DNA of 64,000 nt from Flavobacterium sp. TAB 87 (GTDB lineage: Bacteria; Bacteroidota; Bacteroidia; Flavobacteriales; Flavobacteriaceae): assembly GCF_001529295.1 (NCBI RefSeq), contig NZ_LLWK01000035.1:202752-266751 (forward strand), in the 5' to 3' direction. The stretch's first letter is position 1; the number at the start of each line of letters is the position of its first letter. The position numbers were made by a program, and so were the translations under genes. This document shows, in pieces, positions 9,479-19,494 of this stretch. The notes under the pieces are model-generated. The model saw only the letters and a list, made by a program, of their open reading frames with translations, was not told where the DNA came from and searched no databases.

Positions 9479-11615
9479 AAAGCAACATCTCCAGCAAAAC
9501 ATTGATGCCATACGAATTGCTTTTAAATTAGAAAAGGAGAACCGAAAAGCCACCGTAGGCGAAAGACTGCTAATGATGCAATTCAGCGGATTTGGAGGTC
9601 TTAAATTTGTATTGAACCCAGTGGAGAAAGAAATAGACATCAACCATTGGCGAAAAACGGATCTTAATTTTTTTCTAGCAACACAAGTACTGCATCAATT
9701 ATTAAAAGATAACTCGACTGATGATAAGCAATACCGAAGGTATATTGATAGTATGCGAAGTTCCGTACTGACGGCTTTTCATACACCACCACAAGTCATA
9801 AATGCAATTTCTGAAACCTCGCGTGAAAGCGGTCTGAACATTAATAAATTCCTTGAACCTTCCGCAGGTATCGGTTCATTTATTGAATCTTTTTCAAAGA
9901 ATCAATTCGTAGCTACTACTGCTTATGAAAAGGATTTACTTACAGGCAAAATATTAAAACAGCTTTATCCAAATAACAATATCCGTGTCAGCGGTTTTGA
10001 AGAAATTCCAGAAAAAGAACAAAAAACTTATGATCTAATTGCAAGTAATATCCCTTTTGGCGATACTTCAGTTTTTGATCTTTCCTATTCTCGAAGTAAG
10101 GACGCTACGAAGGTTCAGGCTACCCGAAGCATACACAATTACTTCTTTTTAAAAGGAACCGATATGCTCCGTGACGGAGGTATATTGGCTTTTATTACTT
10201 CACAAGGCGTACTTAATAGTCCTAAAAATGAACCGATACGCAGGGGATTGATGCAGAATAATAATTTGATTTCTGCAATTCGCTTGCCTAATAATCTCTT
10301 TACAGAATATGCTGGTACAGAAGTGGGAAGTGATTTAATCATCCTGCAAAAGAATACAACGAAGCAAGATTTGAGTGAAACTGAAGAATTGTTTTGCCAA
10401 AGCCGGCTAACGGAATTCAATACACCCAGTAATGCTTTATTTCTAAATACTACAAAAATTATTCATACTGATGAAAAATTAGGCACCGACCCTTACGGGC
10501 AACCTGCTTTAGTTTATTCACATAAAGGAGGAGTTGAAGGGATTGCAAAGGATTTTAAACAAATACTATCAGCGGATTTTGATAAATATCTGAATATAGA
10601 ATTGTATAAAGGTGAACAAAATAATGACCATGCTATACAAATTACTGTACCACCTGCGGTTAAACCTTCCATAACTCAACCTGTAATAGAGACATTTTCT
10701 TCTCCAATTCAAAATAAAAATAGTGTAAAAGAAGAAAGACAGCTCAATATTTTTGATCTTTTTGATAACACACAACAAGAATTAGTAGCTGTGGATACAA
10801 TTGCCAAAACATCCCAAACTAAAAAGAGATCAATTACAGGAAAAAGAACTGCAAACGGAATACAGACAAATTTATTTAGTAATTTTAATCAGCATCCTTT
10901 CGCATCTTCTGTTCAATCTAACAGAAATAAAGAGACTAGTAAAACTAAACAGATTTTTATTGGTGATTTGTTTTCACAGATCAGTGGTATTAGTTCGCCT
11001 GAAATTCAACCAATAGTAGCTACCATTCCAGAACCAGCTATCTATAAAGGAGCGATAAAATCATTTCACCGTAATGAATGCCTTATAATAGATAACGGTT
11101 GGGTTGGTTATCTCAAAGATTTTGATAAAGATAGCAGAAAAGCAATATTCCATCCTTTGCAGTTATCAGCATCCCAAAAAGGAAGAACACAAGCCTATAT
11201 TGAAGTTAGAGATATTTATCTCGACCTATATCAGAACGAAACCGAAAAGCATACGGAACATAAGCCAGAACGAGAAACACTCAATAATCTTTACGATGCT
11301 TTTGTCAAAAAGTACGGTAACCTCAACAGTGCCGATAATATCAAACTCATCAAAACAGACAGTGCAGGAAAAGAGATTCCGTATCTGGAGCGTGTGGTCG
11401 GTGGCGTGGTACACAAAGCCGATATTTCCCATCGTCCTGTAAGTTTTTCGACTGCAACATTAGCCACAGAAAATCCCGATGAAGCATTGTCTGCATCACT
11501 GAATAAATACGGTAATGTACACTTGGATTATATGTCAGAAATCAGCGGAATTACGTCTGATACTTTGAAAGAATCTTTACAAGATCGTATTTATTATAAC
11601 CCATTGAAAAAGTAA
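9465..11615 (+). CDS. N-terminal part of a methylase-helicase protein (cut by in-frame stop)
   Basis: The chosen ATG at 9465 overlaps the DUF1896 gene; a TTG at 9444 is open in frame but less likely. The fragment is 716 aa. It contains an N6-adenine methylase-like domain: the SAM motif FLEPSAGIGSF near residue 130, and SNIPFG near residue 195 as a variant of the (N/D)PPY motif. A low-complexity linker follows (about 390-520). The frame stops at TAA 11613-11615 in the middle of the protein. Homologous reading continues directly in the same frame ([13 protein letters not shown]), so this is half of a roughly 1,790-aa ICE protein. The first half alone could keep the methylase domain. Confidence 0.8.
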   Translation: MGFSKKQHLQQNIDAIRIAFKLEKENRKATVGERLLMMQFSGFGGLKFVLNPVEKEIDINHWRKTDLNFFLATQVLHQLLKDNSTDDKQYRRYIDSMRSSVLTAFHTPPQVINAISETSRESGLNINKFLEPSAGIGSFIESFSKNQFVATTAYEKDLLTGKILKQLYPNNNIRVSGFEEIPEKEQKTYDLIASNIPFGDTSVFDLSYSRSKDATKVQATRSIHNYFFLKGTDMLRDGGILAFITSQGVLNSPKNEPIRRGLMQNNNLISAIRLPNNLFTEYAGTEVGSDLIILQKNTTKQDLSETEELFCQSRLTEFNTPSNALFLNTTKIIHTDEKLGTDPYGQPALVYSHKGGVEGIAKDFKQILSADFDKYLNIELYKGEQNNDHAIQITVPPAVKPSITQPVIETFSSPIQNKNSVKEERQLNIFDLFDNTQQELVAVDTIAKTSQTKKRSITGKRTANGIQTNLFSNFNQHPFASSVQSNRNKETSKTKQIFIGDLFSQISGISSPEIQPIVATIPEPAIYKGAIKSFHRNECLIIDNGWVGYLKDFDKDSRKAIFHPLQLSASQKGRTQAYIEVRDIYLDLYQNETEKHTEHKPERETLNNLYDAFVKKYGNLNSADNIKLIKTDSAGKEIPYLERVVGGVVHKADISHRPVSFSTATLATENPDEALSASLNKYGNVHLDYMSEISGITSDTLKESLQDRIYYNPLKK

Positions 11616-14600
11616 TTTGAAATAACCGAACGCTGGATAGCTGGTAATGTTGTAGAGAAAGTAGAAGAGATAAATACTTATCTCAAAAATAATCCAAATG
11701 ATAGAGAAGCAAAAACAAGTCTGACTGCTTTGGAAGAAGCTCGACCAAGACGTATTGAGTTTGAAGAACTAGATTTTAATCTTGGAGAACGTTGGATACC
11801 AACAGGAATTTATGCCCGTTTTGCTTCATCACTTTTCGATACCGATATCAATATTCACTATTCAGAAAGTACCGATGACCTTTCTATTTCTTGCAAACAA
11901 AAGAACGTACACATCTGGGATAAATATGCCGTAAAATCAGAGAGCAGAACCTTTGATGGAATTGCTTTACTCAAAAATGCTTTAGTAAATACTACACCCG
12001 ACATCACAAAAAAAATAACGATCGATGACAAGGAAGTAAAAGTTCGGGATATTGAAGCCATACAGATGGCGAATACCAAAATTGATGAAATCAGAATAGC
12101 TTTTAATGATTGGCTACACGCGCAAAATGATGAATTCAAAAAACGATTGACCGACCAATACAATGATACTTTCAACTGTTTTGTACGTCCGCAATACAAT
12201 GGAAGCCATCAGGAGTTTCCAGGTCTGGATAGCAAAGCACTAGGAATCGAAGATCTTTATGGGAGTCAGAAAGATGCCGTTTGGATGATAAAACTTAATG
12301 GTGGCGCTATTTGTGATCACGAAGTGGGAGCTGGAAAAACATTGATTATGTGTACTGCAGCACAAGAAATGAAACGATTGGGAATGATACATAAGCCAAT
12401 GATTATGGGCTTGAAAGCTAATGTTCACGAGATAGCAGAAACTTATAGAAAGGCTTATCCACACGCCAAAATATTATATCCCGGGAAAGAAGATTTCACA
12501 CCACAGAAACGACAAAGAATTTTCGGAGATATTAAAAACAACGATTGGGACTGTGTGATCTTAACCCACGATCAATTTGGAATGATTCCGCAATCTCCCG
12601 AAATGCAGAAAGAAATTCTCCAAGCAGAACTAGATACTGTGCAACAAAACCTTACTGCTTTGGAAGCACAAGGAAAAGAGATTTCAAGAGGAATGCTCAA
12701 AGGTGTTATTGTTCGAAAACAAAATCTTGAAGTAAAACTCAAAACTTTGGAACACGATATTACCAATCGCAAAGATGATATGGTTGATTTCAAAATGATG
12801 GGCATCGACCATTTATTGGTGGATGAAAGCCACCGTTTTAAAAATCTGATGTTCAATACCCGCCACGAACGGGTTGCTGGATTGGGAAATCAACAGGGTA
12901 GCCAAAAGGCAATGAATTTGCTTTTTGCTATTCGCACCATTCAAGAACGTACAGGAAAAGATATGGGAGCTACTTTTCTTTCGGGAACTACAATAAGCAA
13001 TTCACTTACGGAATTATATCTTTTATTCAAATACCTGCGTCCACAAGCATTAGAAAAACAAGGTATAAACTGCTTTGATGCTTGGTCAGCAATTTATGCA
13101 AGAAAGACGACCGATTATGAATTTTCGGTAGCCAACAACATTGTACAGAAAGAACGTTTTCGATTTTTTATCAAAGTACCAGAACTAGCACAATTCTATT
13201 CGGAAATCACCGATTATAGAACGGCAAAAGATATTGGTATCGACAGACCTAATAAAACGGAAATACTACATAATATTCCACCAACACCTGAGCAGGAAGT
13301 TTTTATTAAAAACCTTATGGAATTTGCGAAATCTGGGAATGCAACTTTATTAGGAAGAGCCCCTTTGTCACAAAGTGAAGAAAAAGCGAAGATGTTAATA
13401 GCAACAGATTACGCCCGTAAAATGTCACTCGATATGCGAATGATTAGTCAAAAGTATAAAGACCATCCCGATAGTAAAGCTTCGCATTGCGCTGCAAAAT
13501 TAGCTCAATACTATAAACGCTTTAATGCGCAAAAAGGAACGCAGTTCGTATTCTCAGATTTAGGAACTTACAAACCAAATCAATGGAATGTATATTCCGA
13601 AATCAAGCGTAAAATGGTCGAAGATCACAGTATTCCTGCTCACGAAATTCGTTTCATTCAGGAAGCTAAAAATGACAAGCAACGTAAAGAGTTTATCAAT
13701 GCAATGAATGAAGGAAAAATTCGTGTCTTATTTGGCTCTACCGATATGCTCGGTATAGGTGTGAATGCACAGAAACGAACCGTTGCTGTTCATCATCTTG
13801 ATACGCCTTGGAGACCAAGTGATTTGGCACAGCGTGATGGCAGGGCTATTCGTAAGGGAAATGAAATAGCAAAACATTTTGCCGATAACAATGTTGATGT
13901 GATTATTTATGCTGTAGAAAAATCATTAGACGGTTATAAATTCAATCTATTGTACAATAAACAGCTTTTTATAGATCAGTTGAAAAATAATAATCTCGGT
14001 AAGCGTACCATCGATGAGGGGGGTATGGATGAAAAATCAGGTATGAATTTTTCGGAATACGTGGCTATTCTTTCAGGAAATACCGATCTTTTAGATAAAG
14101 CAAAATTAGAAAAACAAGTTGGAGGATTGGAAAGTGAAAAACAGTCGTTTACTCGTTCTAAGTACAGTTCAAAATATAAGCTTGACGATTCAACTTCAAT
14201 GTTAGAAAACGCTCAATCCCGATTGGAAAGAATGAATTTAGATTGGACTAATTTACAGGAGCGTATCCAAAAAAGTTCGGATGGGACAATTGCTAATTCA
14301 GTACAATTGGATGGTTTAGCTCCTAATGCAGATGTAAAACAGATTGGAGTAAAACTCAACGAACTTTCTGAAAAAGCTAGAACTGGAGGTCAGTATGAAG
14401 AAATTGGTAAACTGTATGGTTTTACACTTTTAGTAAAAACAGAAATGTCCGAAAAAGAAGGTATGGATATTAGAATCAATCGCTTCTTAGTTCAAGGAGA
14501 AGGAAATATCAAGTACACCTATAACAATGGTATCATTGCCAAAGATCCTCAAACGGCTACTATGAATTTCTTAAATGCGCTAGAAAAACTTTCTGGTTAT

Positions 14601-14849
14601 ATAGAACAAGAGCAAAAGAAAATTATAGAACTAAAGAAAGACCTTCCAGTGCTTCAGGAAATAGTGAATGGAGTTTGGGGTAAGGAAGATAGGTTGAGTG
14701 AACTTAAAACCGAATTGGCAGCTGTGGAAAGAAAAATACAGTTGTCGATTGCTCAAGAAAAAGATAATAAAATTCAGATGAACAATTCAGAACTTAGCAA
14801 TATTGAAAAAAATAAAGTACGATCGCCTATAAGATTGAGAGTAATTTAA
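11616..14849 (+). pseudogene. C-terminal helicase part of the split methylase-helicase gene
   Basis: This is the same reading frame as the upstream fragment, separated only by the TAA at 11613-11615. The SF2/SNF2-type helicase shows HEVGAGKT (Walker A, near 12,327), [11 protein letters not shown] (DEAH-like motif II), [12 protein letters not shown], and a C-terminal helicase lobe with [15 protein letters not shown] and [12 protein letters not shown] (motif VI). A long coiled-coil follows to the end. If it is translated separately it must restart inside; the nearest candidate is a TTG at 11730, with no clear ribosome site. The base change most easily explained is CAA to TAA. Loss of the fused protein probably affects ICE DNA processing. 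Confidence 0.75.
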
Positions 14850-15115
14850 AGAGCTTTTGCAAGAAGAGGTATCTATTATTCGTCCAGTTTATCCATTTTT
14901 TTATTTACTATTAAAAGCTATTGCCATATGGTAAAAAAGAAGCAAAAATCATAGAATCTTAAAATAAGGGAATCAGTTTAATTTTGCATCAATAGTTGAA
15001 TCCATCAATTAGAATATCCTTGCAAAAATTTGTAATAAGAAAGGCTTTGAATAAGTCACTAATTTCATCGTTATAACCTACAAATTTATTATTAGAAATA
15101 AATTAATATTTGTTT
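14850..15115. other. Intergenic spacer between the helicase gene and first cargo block
   Basis: This 266-bp AT-rich stretch lies between convergent genes. I see no ORF, clear hairpin terminator or repeat in it. It marks the left edge of the cargo that separates the helicase gene from the mob genes. Confidence 0.4.
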
Positions 15116-16003
15116 TTAGAGTGAAGTAATAATGCCTAGTTTAAAGCTGTATATTGTGTTTTTAGCACCATTGAATTGAGTTGAAATGTCTTTTCCCGTA
15201 ATTAAATAGGAAGTATCTATACCTTCAGAAATATTTGTTAAATCGAAGCTACCAGTGGTTGTTACAGAAAATGTTTTATTTAGTTTATATCCAAATACTA
15301 TATCAATATTATATCCAGATCCTTTTGAAGTTTGAGAAAAACTTACAGGGTGTTTAAAAACTTCAATTAAATTCCAGTCGGCCTCAGCATTATAATTTAC
15401 TTTATGATAGCTTAAAGTTAAAGAGGTATGTATAAATTTATTTAATGAGATGTTAGTTTTTATAGAAATTTCAATTCCGCTCATATCGGTTTGATATGTG
15501 CTTTGTAAGTCTTGCATCTCATTGTTTAATATATAAAACTTCTGTTTTGTTAAGTAATAAAGTATTGATGGTGTTAATATACTTTTACTGGAAAATCGAA
15601 TTGGAAAACTAAAACCCGTTTTTAATGCTGTAAAATAACCTTTATTACTTATGAATTTTTTTTCAAAAAATGGATTATTACGATTGTCTGCCTTATAATC
15701 TGTATCTGTGCCTTCACCATTAATAACTTCATTTTTATTTAATAATGCAGATATTAGAATTGAGTTTGTTAGCTTATATTCTCCTTTAATATAAGCACCT
15801 AAAGATTTTATATTATTAAATTTTAATTCAGAAAGTATATTAGGGGACTTGCCTTGTGCATTTCCTGCAATAGACCAATTGAGACTGCTAGAATTGTAAA
15901 GACTTCCTATCTCTAAGTGGAGTCCCTTTTGTGTGGACTGAGAATGAACATCTAAATATTTGATGAATAAAAAATATATAAGAAATAAAGTAAAGATTTT
16001 CAT
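15116..16003 (-). CDS. Secreted beta-barrel outer-membrane protein, possibly omptin/Pom-like
   Basis: The 295-aa protein has an N-terminal signal peptide (hydrophobic residues 3-16). The mature part is rich in alternating aromatic/hydrophobic beta strands and ends in an amphipathic strand (YSFKLGIITSL), all typical of an 8-12-strand outer-membrane barrel. LNWSIAGNAQGKSPNILSEL near residue 38 and the early DTDYKADN loop recall omptin/Protochlamydia outer-membrane protein barrels, but catalytic Asp/His pairs cannot be assigned confidently. It lies downstream of the astacin gene on the same strand, behind a hairpin. Confidence 0.5.
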   Translation of the reverse strand: MKIFTLFLIYFLFIKYLDVHSQSTQKGLHLEIGSLYNSSSLNWSIAGNAQGKSPNILSELKFNNIKSLGAYIKGEYKLTNSILISALLNKNEVINGEGTDTDYKADNRNNPFFEKKFISNKGYFTALKTGFSFPIRFSSKSILTPSILYYLTKQKFYILNNEMQDLQSTYQTDMSGIEISIKTNISLNKFIHTSLTLSYHKVNYNAEADWNLIEVFKHPVSFSQTSKGSGYNIDIVFGYKLNKTFSVTTTGSFDLTNISEGIDTSYLITGKDISTQFNGAKNTIYSFKLGIITSL

Positions 16004-16011
16004 TAGTTTTT

Positions 16012-16059
16012 AAATAAAAACAAGGTTTAAGGTCATACAATAATACCCTAAACCTTGTT
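16012..16059 (-). terminator. Terminator between astacin and barrel genes
   Basis: AACAAGGTTTA at 16019-16029 pairs with TAAACCTTGTT at 16049-16059. On the minus strand the stem is followed by a T-rich run (complement of 16012-16020). It would terminate or attenuate leftward transcription after the astacin gene before the barrel gene. Confidence 0.6.
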
Positions 16060-16081
16060 TGAAATTAATTATAAAATATTT

Positions 16082-17182
16082 TTAGAAAACATTTGGCAAT
16101 AGACAACAATTTGGTGGGGTTGGATTGCCATTGTTTAATTGTGCTTGAAAAGAAATTCTTTCGGAAGCATTCATAATAGTATTATCTGACTTATATACAA
16201 TTGGCGCTAATTCTGCATATACATCCGAACGAGCTATATATGGTATATAATAACTATTAGCCCATCTTCTATCAGCATCTGAAAGTACTGTTCCTCCAGT
16301 CCATGTAGAACCATCTGATTTTTTTGTCATTACAGGTACAGATGGGTTTATTGCAAATCCGTAAGAATCATACATCATTATAGAGTTATAATCTATTGAG
16401 CCAATTGCAGAATAATTAGTTGTAATTTTTGTAAAATTATGCTGATTTGCAGTTGGTACGTTTGATAAGTTGATATTAATTGAATTATCTCTGTCAAATC
16501 TAGTTTGTTCATGTCTTAAACCTATAGCATGTCCAATTTCATGAATGGCTACTTGTGTTGCTTGATAAGAAGCAAGATTAATTACTTGCCTTCCCCCAAC
16601 TCTTCCTACAGATGAATTATTTACAGTAGAGTTGACAAATTCTATATATGGATAAGCAAAACCATAGGTAGGATCTACTGTTGGTTGACCTGTTGCATTA
16701 TAAAACCTTATATTAGTATTTGCCTCCCAATGTTGAAGAGCCTGTTGAACTATATATTTACGATCTGGAGTTAAATCTGATGCATAGACAAATCTTACCA
16801 TTGCCCACATATTGTAAGATGTAGGATATTGACCGAACGCTCTTGGTACTGCAAGGCCATCATTACCAGCTTCAAAAGGAATATTGTAAACAGGATGTGC
16901 TTTTGATAGTTTATTAGCTTCTTGGAATCCCATAGTAATAAAATCCCCCTCTTCATTTAATGTTTTTAATTGTGTCAAGGATAATAGCATATCACCCTCA
17001 AAGTAAAAGTCTTCTCCCTTTTTTTCGACAACAGCTCCGGATTTTAAAGTGATGAGCCCATCTTTCATTGAAGAAAAATCAGTTGTATTGATTGCATTTG
17101 TATTTTCGGAAGGTTCATCATTGCTGTCACAAGAAACTAGTACAAGCAGAATAAAGACAGAGGTTCTTAAAAGTTTTTTCAT
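16082..17182 (-). CDS. Astacin-like (M12A) zinc metalloprotease lipoprotein
   Basis: The protein has 366 aa. A type II signal peptide ends in a lipobox at LVLVSC, so the protein is probably anchored in the outer membrane. Residues about 105-320 are an astacin domain. The zinc site HEIGHAIGLRH uses His214, His218 and His224 with Glu215, followed by EQTRFDRD and the Met-turn SIMMYDSYG, all diagnostic for the family. The pro-region (about 40-105) may be cleaved. It is transcribed with the downstream barrel gene and the upstream lipoprotein (70 bp gap). The substrate is unknown; secreted proteolysis or maturation of a surface partner is likely. Confidence 0.88.
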   Translation of the reverse strand: MKKLLRTSVFILLVLVSCDSNDEPSENTNAINTTDFSSMKDGLITLKSGAVVEKKGEDFYFEGDMLLSLTQLKTLNEEGDFITMGFQEANKLSKAHPVYNIPFEAGNDGLAVPRAFGQYPTSYNMWAMVRFVYASDLTPDRKYIVQQALQHWEANTNIRFYNATGQPTVDPTYGFAYPYIEFVNSTVNNSSVGRVGGRQVINLASYQATQVAIHEIGHAIGLRHEQTRFDRDNSININLSNVPTANQHNFTKITTNYSAIGSIDYNSIMMYDSYGFAINPSVPVMTKKSDGSTWTGGTVLSDADRRWANSYYIPYIARSDVYAELAPIVYKSDNTIMNASERISFQAQLNNGNPTPPNCCLLPNVF

Positions 17183-17252
17183 AAAATTAAAAATTAAAAG
17201 TTAAGAAATATTAAATACGTTATTTTTTATAAGACCATAATGAATCGATTTA

Positions 17253-17921
17253 CTAGTTCATAGTATCATTTTCATTATAAATATGTTGTATTTTAGATAG
17301 TTTGTCATTCTTGAAGAATAAATAAACTGATGAAGATCCACTTCTTGAGGTACTTATGTCAGTATCGAATGTAAAGTTCCATTCATTGTAATTTGCCATA
17401 TCGGTATCAAAAGGTTTTTCTAACCATTTATTAGACAAAATTATTTTATAATCTTTATATGTGGGATCTTGATAAATAGACAGCAATTTTTGTTTAATTC
17501 CATCAATAGGGTCATTTAATAGGATCGTAGCTTCATCAGACATGTTTTCTGGCCATTTAGCAATTGGATTTAAAAGCGCCCCCCCTTTCTCTATCTCTTT
17601 CACTTTGTTTTGATCAAATTGAATAAGAACACGTTCAATGACTTCAGACGGGGATTGCAAAGTGATTGCTCTATATAAACTGAGATCACTTTTTAATTCA
17701 TTAGGATTTAAAAAAGGTTTTCTGTTTGATATACCAAGATCATTAAAGTTTTTTTGAGTGCCTAACTCTTGAAGTTGTTTGTACACTTCTGTAGGAGTGC
17801 TTCCTATTTGGAGTGTCCATTTTGAGCCACTTGTTATATTTTCAGTTTTAGGAAAGGATTCATCATTTGTACAAGAAATATATAATAAAATAGGTAGGAT
17901 TAATAATGCAATTTTTTTCAT
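17253..17921 (-). CDS. Lipoprotein of unknown function
   Basis: This 222-aa protein has a lipoprotein signal (MKKIALLILPILLYISC). The mature part begins with GSKWTLQIGSTPTEVYKQLQELG near residue 33, loosely like BamE/SmpA modules, and then an alpha/beta region without recognisable motifs. Its start lies about 50 bp from a TATCCCGT palindrome shared with the divergent synthase gene, so the two are probably co-regulated. It may assist the astacin and barrel proteins encoded downstream; no specific function can be named. Confidence 0.5.
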   Translation of the reverse strand: MKKIALLILPILLYISCTNDESFPKTENITSGSKWTLQIGSTPTEVYKQLQELGTQKNFNDLGISNRKPFLNPNELKSDLSLYRAITLQSPSEVIERVLIQFDQNKVKEIEKGGALLNPIAKWPENMSDEATILLNDPIDGIKQKLLSIYQDPTYKDYKIILSNKWLEKPFDTDMANYNEWNFTFDTDISTSRSGSSSVYLFFKNDKLSKIQHIYNENDTMN

Positions 17922-17971
17922 AATTATTTTTTTAATTTATATTAAATATCTTTTAGCAAGACAAATATAAT

Positions 17972-17995
17972 AAATTATCCCGTATGTGGGAATTT
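17972..17995. promoter_or_regulatory. Operator copy 1 (TATCCCGTATGTGGGAAT) for the leftward lipoprotein operon
   Basis: The dyad TATCCCGT-at-gtGGGAAT lies 51-74 bp upstream of the leftward lipoprotein start. It shares most bases with the second copy at 18069-18095. The regulator is not identified; the TetR protein encoded at 19495 is the nearest candidate. Confidence 0.55.
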
Positions 17996-18068
17996 TATAA
18001 AATAAATTTTAATTTTTCTGAATATAATTATTTTAAGATTTGAGATTTATTTTTAAATGATTCATATT

Positions 18069-18095
18069 GAATTATCCCGTGTTCGGGAATAATTC
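18069..18095. promoter_or_regulatory. Operator copy 2 (GAATTATCCCG-TGTT-CGGGAATAATTC) before the synthase gene
   Basis: This is a near-perfect palindrome 31 bp upstream of the synthase ATG. A TATATTTA -7-like box lies just downstream (18097-18104). A repressor bound here would block the rightward promoter. Having one copy per divergent transcript supports shared control of the cargo block. Confidence 0.6.
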
Positions 18096-18125
18096 ATATA
18101 TTTAGACAATTAAATCTTATAAAAT

Positions 18126-19403
18126 ATGTCAGTACCCCATAACATAGACTTTACTAAAGCTAGTTTTAAAAATTTTGAAAATATTCCAAATCTAAATGCA
18201 TTTGAAAAAGCAGAAGCTTTTAAAGATTTTACCAATTACATGGAAATAGAGGGGCACATGAATTATCGTTTTGTAACACATAATGGCTGTGGTCCCGAAA
18301 TTTTAATAAGTTCTCCTTTTCAAGACGGACCAAAGTCCTGTGTTAGCCTTGTATCTAATGATTATTTAAACTTTACACAGCATCCAAAAATTAAGGCAGC
18401 TGCAATTGCCGGTATTAATCAGTATGGAACAGGAGCAGGAGCATCACCTTTAATTGGTGGTCATCACGAATATCACGTGAAGTTAGAAAATAAACTATCA
18501 ACTTTTTTTAATAGACCCAAAGACTCTTCCTTGATTTACACTACTGGATATACAGCGAATAGTTCAACATTACTAGCATTGCTTAAAAGTAATGATTGTG
18601 CAATTGTGGATATGGCAGTTCATGCCAGTGTGTACGAAGGTTTATTAGAAACGAATGTTAAAACTTTTCCTCATAATAACCTTGATTATTTAGAGAGAGC
18701 TTTGTCTGCTACGAAATCAAAATTTCTTACGCGATTAGTTATAATAGATGGTGTTTATTCACAAGATGGAGATCTTGCTAAAATCGATAAAATTTATGAG
18801 CTTACTAAACAATATGGAGCTTATCTTATGGTTGATGATGCTCATGGTATTGGAGTTTTGGGAAAAAATGGTAGAGGAGCAATCGAAATGTTTAACCTAT
18901 TAGATAAAGTTGATATTATTTCAGGTACTTTAAGCAAAGCTTTTGGACACATAGGGGGATTTATAATTTCAAAGCCAGAAGTAGCTAATTATCTTAAATT
19001 TCAAGCCCGTCAACAAGTTTTTTCTTCAACTTCTACTCCAGCAACTAATGGCTTGTTAGTCGCACTTGATTTGATTGATGAAGAACCAGAATGGCGAGTT
19101 AGACTTGCTGAAAATGTAGCCTATTTTAAAAAGGGACTACTAGATATGAATCTTAATATAGGAACAACGGAATCACCTATAATACCTGTGAAGATCGGAG
19201 ATGCCCATAAAACTGGTGACGCTGCTAGATTATTGCTTAAAGCAGGTGTCTATGCTAATGCTATAGTTTATCCAGGAGTTTCACGTAAAGATTCCAGAAT
19301 CCGAACAAGTTTAATGGCTACTCATACTAAGGAACATTTAGATATGGCTTTAAATGCATTTGAGCATGTTAATCAGAAGTTAGGTATTTCTATAAAGCAA
19401 TAA
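18126..19403 (+). CDS. Serine-palmitoyltransferase/AONS-like PLP synthase
   Basis: This 425-aa single-domain alpha-oxoamine synthase has SNDYLNFTQHPKI near residue 78, GTGAGASPLIGGHHEYH for substrate binding, VDDAHGIGVLGKNGRG, and GTLSKAFGHIGGF with the PLP lysine at Lys271. It would decarboxylate an amino acid while joining it to an acyl-CoA. In Flavobacteriia, relatives make 3-ketosphinganine or capnine (sulfonolipid) precursors. The sequence alone does not choose between serine, cysteate and glycine. It is followed by a terminator and a TetR gene. It is the second enzyme of this superfamily on the element, but lacks the acyltransferase fusion of the one at 1273. Confidence 0.82.
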   Translation: MSVPHNIDFTKASFKNFENIPNLNAFEKAEAFKDFTNYMEIEGHMNYRFVTHNGCGPEILISSPFQDGPKSCVSLVSNDYLNFTQHPKIKAAAIAGINQYGTGAGASPLIGGHHEYHVKLENKLSTFFNRPKDSSLIYTTGYTANSSTLLALLKSNDCAIVDMAVHASVYEGLLETNVKTFPHNNLDYLERALSATKSKFLTRLVIIDGVYSQDGDLAKIDKIYELTKQYGAYLMVDDAHGIGVLGKNGRGAIEMFNLLDKVDIISGTLSKAFGHIGGFIISKPEVANYLKFQARQQVFSSTSTPATNGLLVALDLIDEEPEWRVRLAENVAYFKKGLLDMNLNIGTTESPIIPVKIGDAHKTGDAARLLLKAGVYANAIVYPGVSRKDSRIRTSLMATHTKEHLDMALNAFEHVNQKLGISIKQ

Positions 19404-19408
19404 TTTTT

Positions 19409-19433
19409 AAGTAATTAAATATTACTTTTTTTT
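19409..19433 (+). terminator. Terminator after the SPT-like gene
   Basis: AAGTAAT-taaat-ATTACTT forms a 7-bp stem at 19409-19427, overlapped by an eight-T run (19426-19433). It lies six bases after the synthase stop, so the TetR gene probably has its own promoter. Confidence 0.6.
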
Positions 19434-19442
19434 GATTATTCA

Positions 19443-19489
19443 TTAATGTTAATTAAATACATAATTTTGTATATTAAATCTAACATTAA
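19443..19489. promoter_or_regulatory. Inverted repeat around the TetR gene promoter
   Basis: TTAATGTTA (19443-19451) and TAACATTAA (19481-19489) are perfect inverted copies. They flank TAATTTTG (19462-19469), which fits the Bacteroidota -7 consensus TAnnTTTG. The arrangement suggests an autoregulated promoter for the TetR gene starting at 19495. Confidence 0.45.
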
Positions 19490-19494
19490 ATATT

